From the NCBI GenBank assembly GCA_033182465.1, contig CP137323.1, positions 1,116,001 through 1,180,000 of the forward strand: a stretch of 64,000 nt of DNA, in the 5' to 3' direction. The notes under the pieces are model-generated. The model saw only the letters and a list, made by a program, of their open reading frames with translations, was not told where the DNA came from and made no database searches. Source of the stretch: Sanghuangporus weigelae. Its lineage: Eukaryota; Basidiomycota; Agaricomycetes; Hymenochaetales; Hymenochaetaceae. Of this stretch, positions 1 to 13,009 are shown piece by piece; within the stretch, counting starts at the first letter, position 1, and each line of letters opens with the position of its first letter. Made by a program: the position numbers and the translations under genes.

Positions 1-378
1 GATAACGAGCGGAGTAAGTATCAGAACATCAAGTCTAATTTGGGAAAATGAAGTACAGAAAATTAATGATTTGATGCGAACGAGAAATCATACCCTCACT
101 TGTCTCCCTCCTCCTCGTCGCCCGCCGTCACAGAAATCGCGAGCCGGACAGAAGCTCGCAACGAAGGAAGGTTGAGCGGCCCTTCGACGCCGCTGCCACG
201 TCGTGCGGTCTAAAATCAGAGCATCCCGTCCCTTGTGCTGCGGCGAGAGTGAAGAGCGAGCGGCGCAAAAGAATATCTGTGTTTGACGCTATCAGTGAGA
301 CGCGGGCAACGACCCTTATCGCGACGGTGAGTAAATATATTCTCGCATTGTTATGAGCTAAGCCGAAAAGAATCAGCG
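1..378. other. Upstream region of the GH16 gene
   Basis: No gene is seen here. The stretch leads into the ATG at 379 and probably holds the promoter and 5' leader of the GH16 gene. A GTGAGT at 326-331 could be the donor of a leader intron, but I cannot place a matching acceptor with confidence. Confidence 0.4.
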
Positions 379-3300
379 ATGCCTCTCCGTAAACAGCACC
401 ATCGCGCACTCGAGAACGCTCGCGGGCCTTTCCCTTCCTCTCCTTCCCCTCTTCTCTCCTCCTCGTCCTCCTCGACGTTCAGCCCCGCCTACGACTCTCC
501 TTCATCTCCTTCCTCCCCTCCAACTCCGCGTACCTCGTTCCCTTCCACGCCCGCAACCAGCAACACCAAGCGCGCTCAAAACCAACCCCAGACAGATACC
601 TTCCAAGCAACACCTCCCTCAGCGTACATCTCTTCCGAATACGCTCACGTACGTCATCACTCGGGAGGAGAGGGCTATTATAACGACATGTTCGACCCGT
701 TTTCAAACGCCCCGCGCCCCCGCAGGAAGCCGTACTCACCGTTCTCGGCGTTCGAGGCTAAAAACTCGATGCAAGAGGGAGGAGGAGAGGGAGGGGAGGA
801 AAGGCCGATGAGCATGGCGAGTACCGCGAGCGGGTACTCGTTCGATGCTGTTTCGATTGATAACAACAGCGTACAAGCACAGTCGGGAAGCAAACATCGT
901 AAGAGTGGGTTGTCCTTTGAGATCGGGGGCGACGAGACGGATACGGATCGGTCGGTCCTGCAGCCCGCATCGGTGATCACACCGACGCAAAGCCAGCAGC
1001 ACGCTCAACACCATCCTCAAGTCCAGAAGCAAGGCGAGTTTCTCGCGCCGGGTCGGCCATCCACAGGCGACTCCTCGCACGACCACAACACCGAGCCAGA
1101 AGCCGAGCCGGAGTCCCACCACCCTTCTTCGCGGGAAGAAGACTCTTCCGCATCCGCTTCAGCGTCCAACAACGACCCCGAGCCAGACTCTGCAGACATA
1201 GCAGAGATCGAAGACGACCCGACCGATCTTGTGCCTCCGCGTCCACGCTTCCTTCGCGATGGAGCGAACACATCTCGCGCATCATGGAGCAGCCAGGACT
1301 CTTCGCTCTACCCTAGTGGGCCAAACTCGGACACAGAGCTCGTAGGCGGCGGCACGGCGAGCGATTCCGATCGCGACCGCGAGGTCGTGAGGAACAACAC
1401 CGGTCGCAACACCGGTTATAGCCAGGCCGGTAGAGGGGGACGTGTGGCGAGGGAGCGAGCGAACACGGGTCCTACCGCAGGAGCGCCGTATTCGCAGAGA
1501 CAGAACGCATATAAGCGGCGGTCGGGGTCGTACTCGTCCATGTCGAACGTCGCGCCTGGCGCTGGCGGTGGGCGCTCGTTGCCTCCTGGTGCAGCCCCGC
1601 CTGCGCATATCCAGCAGCAGGCTCAAGTTCCAGCTCAATCGACGCCGGTGCAGGGTAGACCGGGCGCTTTGCCGTACCAGAACACGCGCCGTTATTCCGG
1701 CGGTGCGCACCGTCGCTCTTCCTCTGGCGCGAATGCTGCTGTGCCTGTTCCTGCGTCGACGGTCCCGGGAGTCGTGCCGGGCGAGATTGAGGAGATCGAT
1801 AGAAGCACGGGTGACCACATCACTCGCTCCGAATCTCCTTCTGTATCGGGTGGTACAGGTGTTGGCCCGAGGGCGCGTGCAGCATCTGGCGTCGCCCCAC
1901 CGAGCGCATTCCGCGGCTCGAGGACTTCGTTTTCCGGTCTCCCTCCTGGCACTGTTGTACCAGGAAGCATAGGCGTACCCGACGACGCGCACCCGCTCTC
2001 TCCAATCCCCTCGAACGCCGAGGATCCTTCTCAGCAACAAAACGCGAACGGAGAAGGACAGGGACCGACGAGCAGCCTCGGGCACGGGTCCTTCGTCTCC
2101 GCTACTTCCAATGTAGGAGCGGCAGCTGGAGTGTACGCGCACCAGTACCCACACGCGCCGAACTACGGACCGGTGGGGTATCAGTACCCACCGTCCCCTC
2201 CTCCCGGCGCACAACAGGCTCACCCCGGCGGAGCACCATACCCTGGCTACCCCGCTCTGCCTGCGCAGGGAGCGTACCCGCCCGGACTGATGACCGCACA
2301 GGGACAGTACCCCGTCTATGCAAACGGCGCGCCCATGTCGCCTGTATCTCCCAACGGCGCACCTATCTCACCTAACGGTGGAGGATACGCAACGCCGATC
2401 CCGCGCGGCCCGCCCCCACACAACGCGTTCATGGCCAACAGCGCGATCGCACGAAGCAGCAGCGCTGTCGATCTCGTCCCGTACGCTGCGCGGTTCAATG
2501 GCATGGCTGGAGGTGGCAGCATGCATTCGCAGAGGAACAGTGTCGACGTCGGTGGTGTGCGTACAATCTCTCCCTTCTCTCCCCCTCTCCCATCGCTTTT
2601 TCCTTTACTAACTCACGTTTTGTAGTTCGCGCCCCCACAACCGCCCTTCGCGCAAGGCGCCGCTGGGTACCCGCCTCCATCGCCCGGCACGCCAGGTACG
2701 CCCGAGCTGCGGCACGCAGGCTCCCTCCCGCGCTTGCGCGAGCCGTTCCTGTCGCCTGCGAGTCGACGCTCGAGCAGCGTCTGGGCACCACCGACGCCTG
2801 CTGTCTATACGACTACGAACTTGGGGTACGCCGGTGAGCCATCCCTCTCTACTCCGTTTGTCGCTTGAGATCATGTTAATGAACTTGTTTGCGTAGACGC
2901 CGGCGATGGAAGGAACAGCGGCCTCTTCGGCGGGTATGCGTATAACGGCGTCGGGTCGGGGAGTAACACCATGCTCGCCCTTCCTGGCAAGAAGGAGCCG
3001 TTCCCGAGTAGTGCGCTGCGGAGGAAGATCAGTAGTGAGTTTCATTATTTCTTCTTATTATTTTGTTTGTGCTGGGTGCGCGGTAGAGTTGTGCGCTTGA
3101 CTTTGAGCTGGAACTGGAGACTCTACGGGCGGGTGTCGGATGGATGAGTGAGAATTCAGAAGGAAATAGGAGATCAGGCGCCTGTACTCGTGCGAAATCG
3201 CATTTCACGCTACTTCAAGTTTCTTACGCTCCTCTTGTCGTGCTGCGGATTACTGACAAGCTCTTGTCTTTCTGCCTCGCTTTACTTATTTTCTTATATG

Positions 3301-4689
3301 ATCTCGGCGATGATGTCGCTGTGTTCGCCTATGTCTTATCTCGGCCGGACGTCGACGATGGCTCGCAATGAATAGTATCGGAAAAGCCATGGATCAAGAA
3401 CCGCGAGAAGGGCGAGCGCGCTGCGTGGTGGTTGACGTTCTGCATCATGTGGATCGGCGTCGCCGTTGGCGCAGTGGTCGTTTTCTTCGGGTTCATGTGC
3501 GTACCGTCATCTCTCTTATACTCAAAAAACAAGCTAGAAACTGAATATATATGTAAATCCGTCTTATGCTCTGCAGGGGCGTACGCAAGATCGATGGGAG
3601 CCTTTGTTCCGTGCTGGACGAAGACTTCGGCTCGTTCAACACCGATACATGGGCTAAGAACATCTCGCTCGGCGGGTTCGGGAACGGCGAGTTCCAGATG
3701 ACGACCGACTCCTCGGACAACCTCTACATCAAGAACGGGCAGCTCTACATCATGCCCACGCTCACCTCCGACGAGATCGGCCAGTCGAGCATCTTCGACG
3801 GGTACACGTACAACCTCACGGGGTGCACGGAAACTTTCAACGCGAGCGCGTGCAACGTCCGCAGCGACCAGGGGACGAACACGGTTGTCAACCCTGTGAA
3901 GAGCGCGCGGATCAGCACGAGGGATAGTGTGAGCATTGCGTATGGGAAGGTGGAGATTGTTGCGAAGATGCCCAGGGGCGATTGGCTCTGGCCTGCGATC
4001 TGGATGCTGCCCAAGGATGAGAAGTACGGTGCGTGGCCGCTGAGCGGGGAAATTGACGTGAGTCCTTTCATTTTCTCGTTGATCACGGATACCTATACTG
4101 ACGCATGGGCTTTGCTGCTTGTTATCGTTAGATCGTCGAAGCGCGTGGAAACGACCAATCCTACCCCGAGCAAGGCAACAACTTCGTGCGCTCCTCCCTC
4201 AACTGGGGCCCGCTCGATTCGGTCCTCGCCAGCACCTTCGGGTGGCAGTCGCAAAAGCGGTCCTCCTACGCCGCAGGGTTCCACACCTACACGCTCGAAT
4301 GGACGTCGGACTTTATGCGCATCAGCGTCGACAGCCGCCTGCGCGCCATGCTCGATCTGAACATCGCTAAAAGCTCCTTTTTCGATCGTGGGAACTTCCC
4401 GCTCACGGCGCAGAACGGGTCGACCGAAGAGGTCGTGCAGAATATCTGGGAGGGCCAGCCGAACGCCGCCCCGTTCGATCAGGAGTTTTATCTGATCATC
4501 AGTTTGAGCGTCGGAGGCACGAGCGGGTGGTTCCCCGATAAAGTCGGCGGCAAGATGTGGTTTGACGGAAGCGCGACGGCGATGACGGACTTTGCGAAGG
4601 CGCAGGATCAGTGGTACAGCACTTGGCCGAGTAGCGATGATGACCGTGCGCTGAGAGTCGATTCGGTGAAGATGTGGAAGTTGTGCTGA
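379..4689 (+). CDS. KRE6/SKN1-type GH16 membrane protein (beta-glucan synthesis-associated)
   Basis: Six exons splice to about 1227 aa: 379-2556, 2626-2833, 2897-3034, 3376-3496, 3577-4057, 4132-4689; every junction keeps frame. Residues 1 to about 840 are low-complexity and rich in Pro, Ser, Gly and Gln, probably cytosolic and disordered. A single membrane segment follows (WWLTFCIMWIGVAVGAVVVF), then a lumenal GH16 fold with WLWPAIWMLP. The catalytic motif GEIDIVEARGN matches the GH16 ExDxxE signature, with the two acids split across the intron at 4058-4131. This architecture is that of the KRE6/SKN1 family, type II membrane proteins of the secretory pathway needed for beta-1,6-glucan and wall assembly. 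The N-terminal tail is far longer than in yeast KRE6. The 341-nt third intron is unusually long and could hide a small exon. Family confidence is high; the exact start and substrate are inferred. Confidence 0.87.
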
Positions 4690-5754
4690 AAGCGTGAAGA
4701 TAATAGGTCTGTCTCCGTTTCGAGCACGAAATCCCCACCCACGATACTATGCATACTGCTCTTCGCTCCGTCTTTCTTTCTGTCTTGACATTGTTTCTTC
4801 TGGACGTTCTTGGCTGATTTAAACTGTTCGGTACTCTCTTCCATCTCTCACCTTTCTAAAACGTCCTCCTTTGTGTTTTTTTTTCAACGGACTGGATCTC
4901 ATTCCATACGGACTTCAGATACACGACTCAAACTTGCCTTTTATAACCCGTTCCTAACTCAAACTCGACCAATACCTGACGACTCGATTCCATATCATCT
5001 CTTATAAGCATCTGTCTTCCTAGTTTCCTCTTGCGATTGTTCCCTTCCTGTCTTTACTCAAACCGTTTTAGACCTGTCTTACGTCTCGTCTTACATCGCT
5101 TGCTAACCCGTTCACTCCTCCTCTTCCCGTACCCTGCCTCCGCGAATACTTACATGCAATATATTGATTTCGTACGTACAGTGTATACACCTCCGTTAGA
5201 ATCGTTTTTCTTGTCATTACATGGTGTTTCCAGCCTCCGATATCCCTTTGGTCTGTTTTCGAAATCGAACAGCTCTCGATCCTTTCCATCCCTTTCTTCT
5301 CTCTCTGATACCACAGTCTGGCAGTTTGATATTGATATGATTGACAGTGACTATATAGTAAAGACATACATGCCGATTTACATTCGTTATTTAAGGTGCA
5401 TGCAATATAAGAGGTATGCTCGTATTTGTTTCTACCCCTGTCTTTACACAGTTGAGAGTCCCCCGTATCGTATCTTTCTTTCTTCGGCTGTGCATTAGAC
5501 TATGCTACGTGACTGCACGTACGCACGACGAGTCACATCTCACGTGATCGTGGATAAGCGAAGCGCGCGTCTAATCTCTTTTAATATGAATTGATTTTCG
5601 TGATGGGACGGACGAACACTGCCTCTGGTGTGGGGCGCCAAACGCTCACGGCTTAGCTTGCTGAGAGAGAGAGCACTTACTCGTATACTCCCTGATCACT
5701 CACTTCCATCTGAACTGAAACTACCTGAAGACCATCTCCCCTTCCCCACCTCCG
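4690..5754. other. Intergenic, pyrimidine-rich
   Basis: This holds the 3' flank of the GH16 gene and the 5' flank of the next gene, both on the plus strand. A 155-codon open frame at 5031-5498 is T-rich with no recognisable domain, and I do not accept it as a gene. Nothing else is seen. Confidence 0.4.
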
Positions 5755-8700
5755 ATGAGTGCGATTTCGGGAGATCAAGTTCCTGTACCAAGCGAGACTC
5801 GGAAAGCAGAAGAACCGGGAGATGAAGGAGGGCATGCAGCTGCACCCAGAAACTTTGATGCTCGAAGCCATCCCCTGATTTCGCCTCGCTCGCGAGTTGC
5901 GCCGGGATCTGAAGACGCGGAACTACCAGATGGAAAGAATCCGATAGTGATGTCTCGTGCATCGCGTTCGAGGCTCGATGATGAAACCAATAATGATGAT
6001 GCTGCGAAGTCACTACCGGAAGAACGGAATGTTGATCTTGACTCTATGCCTAGTTTGCGAATGACCAAGGATAGCTTACTCTCCTCCGCTCACGGTAAGT
6101 GCCTTTCCTGCAATACCTGCTTCCATAAATCTTCATGATTGTTCTATTGCCTCAACAGGTCATGCTACTACTTCACTACCCAAGGAAGAAGAGGAATCTG
6201 ACGGGATTGGTAATCGCTCAGCCTCACTGATGCGTGGGCCACCATGTGAGTCTATTTCCATTCCTCCGGCGGTAGTTTCAATGACAAGCATATCCTACCT
6301 TGTCGTGTCCTAGCAAGCCTTGCGATTGGCACTCGCAAAATAGTTGATTCAGAACCTCTCATATTCGCCTACCATGCGTTTTACTGGTAAGCTATCGTTA
6401 ACATAAGGATACTATGCAACTCTTTTAATCTGAATCTTTAGGGATTGCATGGAGCTTAAGAGCGAAGTGCGTGCATCTGGAGCATTCTGCTCGTGCTGCC
6501 ATGACGATTCTTCTCTCTGACCAGCTTATTCGACTCGATTTTGCTCTACGTTCCATCGGTTCTGGAGGACCTTTGATCAAGGCAACGCATGATGTCAAAC
6601 GGGCGTTGATGAAGTTGCGTGATCTGTATGGGATGAACACATCCGCACTTTACCCAGAAGACGAGAACGTAAAGATGTATAATTGTGAGTGATCTTTCTT
6701 CGGAAACGGTCGTAATGTACACTCATTCTGAGCAATAATATCTGCCACATACAAGCCGGAGGCTCGTTCGCCTATCTGACAAAGTTCCCGGCTGCTGTAA
6801 ACGACTTTGGTGACGCACTGGATGGATTTGCATATGCATTGCATGACTTCAACAATCTATACCACGACGAAAGGCTCATGCTCCGCTTATTTTCACTGCG
6901 CCAACGATTCAAGGTTATCTTTTTTTTTTCTGTTAAGTGTTCGTGAACTGAACTCAGCCTGCCTGATAGAACGAAGCAGATGAAATTTCCTTGGATAGAG
7001 GTACTGTGGGGTCCACATTTTAAAACTCCACCTGTTGGCTGAGACCTCCGCAGCTCATGATGGCACGGCCTCAATGCGCGCTCTGAACATTCAGTCCTCG
7101 ATTTGCGAATGGTTATGGGATGCACTAAAATCCTTGACAAGTGCTCTCCTGTCGTTTACCGACAATGGTATGGGGGGGACGTGGGGACATTGTCTTGAAA
7201 AGGCTGACAAAGAGTTCACGCAGGCATTCCAGCCATTCAAAAGGCTCAAAATAACATGTCGTCCCGGTACCTTAACATGACAACCATCGCTTTCTTCCTG
7301 TCCGGAACGACAGCGTCAATGCTTCAGGTCACCGAGGATAGTTCAAGCAGTACCTTGGGTGCTGCCGTGAATTCCTGTCTGTTTTCGTCTCTCGTGTTCA
7401 GCGTGAGTTCAGCGGTAAATAGCTTACTCGTTAGTGGTTGGCGCACCTCTATCGTGTGAGTAATAATATTTACATCTGTTCCATATAGTGCTCACTATTC
7501 CGGTAGTCGCAATCCCGACTCAGCACTTCCAGTCTGGTTGAGGGCCTGGCTTAACGCTGGTCCGATGATATCTCTCCTTGTCTCTGGTGCCTTCTTCGCT
7601 ATCGGCGTCTGTCTCTTCGTCTTTACTCCTGGCCAGGTAAGTGTCCCTCACTACTTGATAAGTTTGTCGGCCTAGTACTGAGATTCTTTCACTAGCATAC
7701 TTGGACCTCTGCCATCACGGTTGGATTCACGGCCCTGCATGCGTCTGGTCTCATGTTTCTATTCGGCATCTTCATCCAAGAAAGATGGAACTTCCGCAGG
7801 GATGCGGGTCCGATCGGTAGAATACTGACGGGACAGTCCCTGCTGTTGTCAGGAATGGAGTGGATGAACTCTTACTTCATTACTTATAGCCGGAAAGACG
7901 TTGCTCAAATCAGCATTGGAATAACGGAGGCTGGCAGACGAACAGGAACGACAACAGATGACGCAGATAAGTTATCTGCGCTCAGCTTGGACGCTGCCTC
8001 TGAAGGTCGCGGACTCTCGCCTGGCGCGATATGGCATGCACTCTCAGATGAGAAGTTTCTTCTCAGGAGCAGCTTCATCCGACCCCGGTCGCCTTCTGGG
8101 CCACCTATCCCAATAGTTACTAAAAGCCGTACTCCGAGCCCACTTGCTTCTCCGCAATTGTGTTCTGCGCCACTTCCGCTTCGTCGTCGCCGACGTCCTC
8201 CGTTGGTTATCCCAAATGCGACGCTATCTACATCTTTGTCTGCTGATCGAATGACGCGGTCTTCTCTGTCTTTTCGGTATCAACGATCGCCTTCACCTTC
8301 CTTTTCCGTACGTCCAGCTGAGCCCGTCGACAACGTGCCTTCTGTGGATCCTTACTCAGATGCCTATAATCCACCACCTCTTTCACATCAAGATAAGACG
8401 AATATTATAAATCCGGAGCTTCATGGAAGGTGAGCCAGTCAACAACAGATCCGCGAAACTAGTCTCATGTAGCTAAATTCACCAGAACTGGAGATCTCGA
8501 GAATGAGAATCAACAGAGGCCAAACAGGCTCGACTTGCCCGGAGAAAGCAACGGACAGGAACGAATTGACAGTTTTACGCCATCGGATCCAGACAGGGTG
8601 TACTCTGATGACGGTGACGAGGACTGGGAAGAAATATCCGGATTGGACGGCCACGACGCAGCGTCAATTGGACAGTCTCGTTCCACCCCACCTCAGGAGA

Positions 8701-9053
8701 TCTTCATCAGAAGGCTCCGTTTTGAACCCGTCAACTTATCGCCGGCTCACAGTCCTGCTTCCCTGTCTCTCCATTCTCATAGCCCTCAACATGAGACTAT
8801 CTCGAGTCCAGTCTTTGCTCATCGCAATGCCCGTTTCGTATCATCCTCTTCAGGGACTTACTCGATTCGGCCGAGAAGGCGCCATCGACCTCCTCCAAGT
8901 ATCGAGGAATCTCGGATTCAACCGCCACCCGCAGTTTGGCCTGAATCCCCTACTTCTGCTTACGGGAACGTACGGTCTGCGGCTATGTTCCTTCCCAACA
9001 ATTTGGATTACCCATCCTTTCTCCCTCGTGACCCCGCGAGGCGAATGAGATGA
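5755..9053 (+). CDS. Multi-pass membrane protein, unknown function
   Basis: About eleven exons. Clear ones are 5755-6094, 6159-6245, 6314-6386, one starting near 6442 and ending 6683, then further exons through 7.0-7.5 kb, a long exon ending near 8430 with donor GTGAGC, and a last exon to 9053. The N-terminal ~150 residues are acidic and disordered. The middle has four hydrophobic helices, seen as MTTIAFFLSGTTASML, a Ser/Val-rich segment ending SLLVSGW, MISLLVSGAFFAIGVCLFVF and ITVGFTALHASGLMFLFGIF. The ~400-residue C-terminus is Ser/Pro/Arg-rich and probably cytosolic. I do not recognise the family; paired-helix proteins with disordered tails are common among unnamed Agaricomycete membrane proteins. 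The canonical sites around 6387-6441 leave the reading frame off by one, so there is either an unusual acceptor (AG at 6453-6454 restores frame) or a disabling indel. Confidence 0.7.
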
Positions 9054-9683
9054 ATAGCTTCTGCGGTGTCTAGCAACATCGATGACACTTTTGCAGCGTA
9101 TTCATTAAATTTCTCCGAATAATCTATTTCTTGTCCTGCTCCATCTGCTCCATCTGCACCTAGAAAGTCAATATACTTGCTAGAAACTGCTGCCGTTGCC
9201 TATCGTCGTGTTATGCGCTTGCTTTGTCTCATCCGAGGACCATGTTGCATTTAACCTTGCTGCTGCCTTATTTTGATTCTCTCGCGTCTACCATAGCATG
9301 TCATTTTCGTATTTTCATTCATTGCTTTTCCCCGCTCAACCATGTTAGTAAGGACGATCAAGACCCCAGTGCAAGCAACCGTCAAGATGGCAATAAGCCC
9401 AAGATCACCGAGAGAAGGATGTAATGACTGGAGAAATTGTTGAATCGACCCACTTCTTCACGATGTTTTGGAGCTCTTCCCAGGATCGTGTCCGTCAGCC
9501 ATGCACCGGAACTTCGCGGTCGTATCGTCTAAAATTACGGAATTGTTTATGAATGAATTCAGCCTGCAACATTCGTTTGATCTTTCAACTCAGGTTTGCA
9601 ATTGATTGAAGTACATTGTGTGATATCCGCCATACATATTTGTACAAACATTTCCGTACACTATAATTCTACGGAGCGCGTTT
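9054..9683. other. Convergent intergenic region
   Basis: This lies between the 3' ends of the plus-strand membrane-protein gene and the minus-strand catalase gene, so it holds both 3' untranslated regions. A 66-codon frame at 9224-9424 shows no domain. No structured element is seen. Confidence 0.4.
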
Positions 9684-11472
9684 TCATGCTGCCACCTGGT
9701 TCAATTTGAAGCGCACCGCTTCGGCGGCAGGCTTGACCTTCAGAGGTTGGACAGTGGAGGCACCGATAGCCTTGGCGATGCGGTCGGAGAGCGATTGGTC
9801 TACTGCGGCGAAAACCGACACTAAGGAATGGCACTATCAGATAACAGGAACAGGACAGAGGAAGAAGGCTACGTACGCTGCCGGGCAATAACCTCCTTGC
9901 TCTTGCAGTTCTTGATGTGAACAGCAACGTTGTGCACGAAGTGCTCGCGTTGAGTGTCGTCCATGACCTTCTGGTAAAGTGCACGAGGCTGCTCGAAGTC
10001 GACTAGAACGAAATATCCGTCAGTATGTTTCTCACTTTTAGGGTCCTCGCAAACTTACGCTCTGTGATCTCGCTGAGATCTGCCTGTGCATTTCCGAGGA
10101 ACGACTCGTGCTTCGCATCTTGGTAAGCCTTCTTCTTGTACGTCAAAGGCTGGATACTGCTCTGGTAGTTCGGACGGGCGCCCTGGTTGACGAAAGCCAT
10201 GAAACCATCGCGCTGGAAGTTTGAGACTGGTACAATGGGTGCGTTGACCGGCAGCTGCTGGTAGTTTACACCGAGACGGTGACGGTGCGTATCGGGGTAC
10301 GAGAAGAGACGGCTCTGAAGGACAGGGTCCGCTGAAGGCTCGACTCCGTGGACAAGATGGCTCGGGCTGAAAGCGCTCTGTTCAATTTCCGCGAAATAGT
10401 TCTGCACGTTCTCGTTCAAAACGATCTTTCCGACAGGTCTGAGAGGGAACTGGCTGTGCGGCCAAACCTTCGTCAAGTCGAGGATGTTGTACCGGAATTG
10501 CTCGGCTTGCGCAGCGGTCATTGTTTGTACATACACCGTCCAGCTTGGGGGTTTTCCACTCTCAATAGCATTAAAGAGTGCTTCGGTACCGTAGTCAGGA
10601 TTCGATCCGGCAAGCTGACCAGCTTGATCATCCGTGAGCGTCTTGAATCCGCCGTCCGCGCGAACATGGACCTGTACGTAGTGAAACTCGCCCTTCGCGT
10701 TCACCCACTTGAAGGTATGTCCGGAGTAGCCGTGCATGTTGTGGTAACCGTCGGGTGTTCCACGATCAGAGAAGAGAATCATCACCTGGTGAATTGACTC
10801 AGGGTTTTGTGAAAGATAATCCTGTAGCTGAATCAGATAGTGACTCGGGAAGGAGATCGGAAGCAGTCATACCCAAAACATGTCAGGATCCTTAAGATGC
10901 GTTTGCGGATCACGCTTCTGCGTGTGGATGAAGTGAGGGAACTTGGCAGGATCGCGGATGAAGAAGACAGGAGTGTTGTTGAACACCCAGTCCCAGTTAC
11001 CTTCCTCAGTCCGAATCTTGATGGCGAATCCACGCGGGTCGCGAGCAGTGTCCGCTGAACCACTCTCACCTCCGACGGTTGAGAAACGCATAGTCAACTT
11101 CGCCTTGTTCCCGACTTTCTCGAAGAGCTTGGCACAAGACAGGTCGGTAACATCGTGAGTCACCTCAAAGTATCCGTGAGCACCAGCGCCCTTGGCGTGT
11201 ACCACTCGCTCCGGGATGCGCTCACGGTCGAAGTGGGCGAGGAGATCAATGTGGTGGAAATCTGAGCAGGATCAATCGTGGTTAATAAGTGTTCAGAATG
11301 TTAAGCAAGTGAGGAAACGGTATTGGAGGAAATGAGAAGATAACTCACCCTGTAAGAGAAGAGGACCAATTCTGCCGATTTTCTCGGCGGCATAGGGCTC
11401 TGCCACCGGAGCACCACTTGAGGTGGTATAGACAGCACCGTCAGTCTCCTTGAAGACTTTTGCGGAAGGCAT
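9684..11472 (-). CDS. Catalase, heme monofunctional, small-subunit type
   Basis: Five exons on the minus strand: 11349-11472, 10873-11261, 10059-10821, 9877-10002, 9684-9830. They splice in frame to 512 aa, the usual length of small-subunit catalases. It converts hydrogen peroxide to water and oxygen. The distal catalytic histidine lies in [12 protein letters not shown] near residue 63, the catalytic asparagine in [13 protein letters not shown], and the proximal heme-ligand tyrosine in [14 protein letters not shown]. The start ATG is the first in frame after a TATA box about 90 nt upstream. There is no signal peptide and no C-terminal SKL, so it is probably cytosolic. The gene looks intact. 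Confidence 0.95.
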
Positions 11473-11550
11473 TGTAAGAGTAAGAGTTGGAGGTCAAAAG
11501 AGAGATGTTCTGGGGTGAGATATGGTTGATAGAGTGTGAAATGGAAGAGT

Positions 11551-11565
11551 AGGGGGGTTTATATA
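11551..11565 (-). promoter_or_regulatory. Catalase TATA box with adjacent STRE-like motif
   Basis: On the minus strand TATATAAA (11558-11565) sits about 86 nt upstream of the catalase ATG and directly abuts CCCCT, written AGGGG on the plus strand at 11551-11555. CCCCT is the general-stress element bound by Msn2/4 in yeast. Use by this fungus is an inference. Confidence 0.45.
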
Positions 11566-11572
11566 GTCAAGA

Positions 11573-13009
11573 CTACCCATGATCGTCACTACTATAATCC
11601 AGCTGACTTTCGATTCCGTCGACCTTCAAAACCGCGCGTCCTCATTGGTCCTCACGTGTTATAAAGCGAATCACGAGACGTCACGCTTCTTTCTTCATCA
11701 TCTCCACCTAATAGTAAGACCACCGTATCGCTGTTGCATGCACATGCACCGATGTCTGCCCATTTTTCTGCAAATTTCTAAGAGATCTGGAATGTATCTC
11801 TTGACGACGTCATCCACGAGTGGGATAACGACCACCGTCCGGTGCTGTCCATTCTCTGCGTCTCGTGAACACGGCCTGAACTTCTTCTATTCAGTCATCT
11901 GGTCCACCTTTTCCCAGCGTACATTCTGGGAATACATCTTGGCCCATAACAGGGTTCCTATTTTACATATCGGTCAGGTGGACTGATCTCCGTTGCCTTC
12001 TAAGATCTCTCGTGCCATCTAGTCTAGGCTACTTTTCGAAATCACACGCTGTTCATCCTCAACTCAATCCCCCTTGCTCCGATATTTTCGCTCACCTTCT
12101 ACGGTCATCGCCGGCCTCGATTGCTAACCAGGTTGCGAACCCTCGGTACTGTTTTGTCGAGTCTTGTGCTCAAATTTAAACGCTTTCTCCGGTCTATTCT
12201 CTTATTTCTCACACAGCCCGTAACTCTAAAGAGTGGTTCGCGCGTATTCAGTGACATCGCCGGGGCTTTATCAACAGCGATGAAGTCTCGCTCTGTCTAT
12301 CATGGCCTCACGCACCTACAGTCGTCGTTTCAGCCGTAGTCCGTCAAAGGAGTTTTGTCTTCACGGGGAACCGACTTCTAGACCACACGCTAGCTCTTGT
12401 TGAGATTCGAATTCCTCACATTTCACTCCAACGTCTTGAGACCTTACCTCCATTATCTTCGGCCGCCGTTGTTCAGGCATGTAAAGTGCGTGTATAATTT
12501 CTCCATTTGTCTTGGCTTTACTGTGATACATGCGAGACACTTGAGGTGACTCGGTACATCATCCGTCAGTTGCTGGTGTACTTCGGTGGTAAGTTCAGCC
12601 AAGTCAGTTTTTCTCTAGGACCCTCGATGTGATGTCGTTTCTGTGATATCGGAGTCTGTTAATTAATATTCTCTCCCGCATCTCATCTCCATCTGCAAGT
12701 CTCGAGTGCCCAGGAAAAGTTCCGCTAGAAAAGTCGACCCACATTGCGTCGCTACAACGCAAGTTGCGGAGACTATCTTTTTATCACATCGACGCTGATC
12801 TTGTCCGGTGCGCAGATGTCCACTATTACCTGTACTCTCCGCCCGCTGGTTTATTTTTAGCTCTTACAAGCTCGAAGCTTATCGTTGAGGAGTGCTTGGA
12901 ACCGTACCTTTCCGGATGCCTGTCTACATAGCTGACCTCCCTCTCTGTTACTTAGGGACTGCTTTGATGACGTTCTCCCGAGCCCGCTTTTCAGTATGCT
13001 GCTTGCGAA
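11573..13009. other. Gene-poor region, possible decayed coding sequence
   Basis: No intact gene is seen. Fragments on the plus strand between 12.1 and 12.5 kb read as Leu/Pro-rich peptides such as IPHISLQRLETLPPL, broken by several stops. They are vaguely like the helical repeats of fungal F-box/LRR proteins, but too short and broken to call. The first part is the catalase promoter. Confidence 0.25.

Noticed and set aside
1442-1972. 176-codon plus-strand frame in another phase
   Set aside because: Shadow of the same GC-rich exon; Arg/Leu-rich with no domain.
1282-2223. 313-codon minus-strand frame
   Set aside because: It lies opposite the GC-rich, low-complexity first exon of the GH16 gene. 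Its Arg-rich content is what the complement of Pro/Ser/Gly codons gives, and no domain is seen.
5031-5498. 155-codon plus-strand frame
   Set aside because: Pyrimidine-rich 3' flank of the GH16 gene; no domain, no exon structure.
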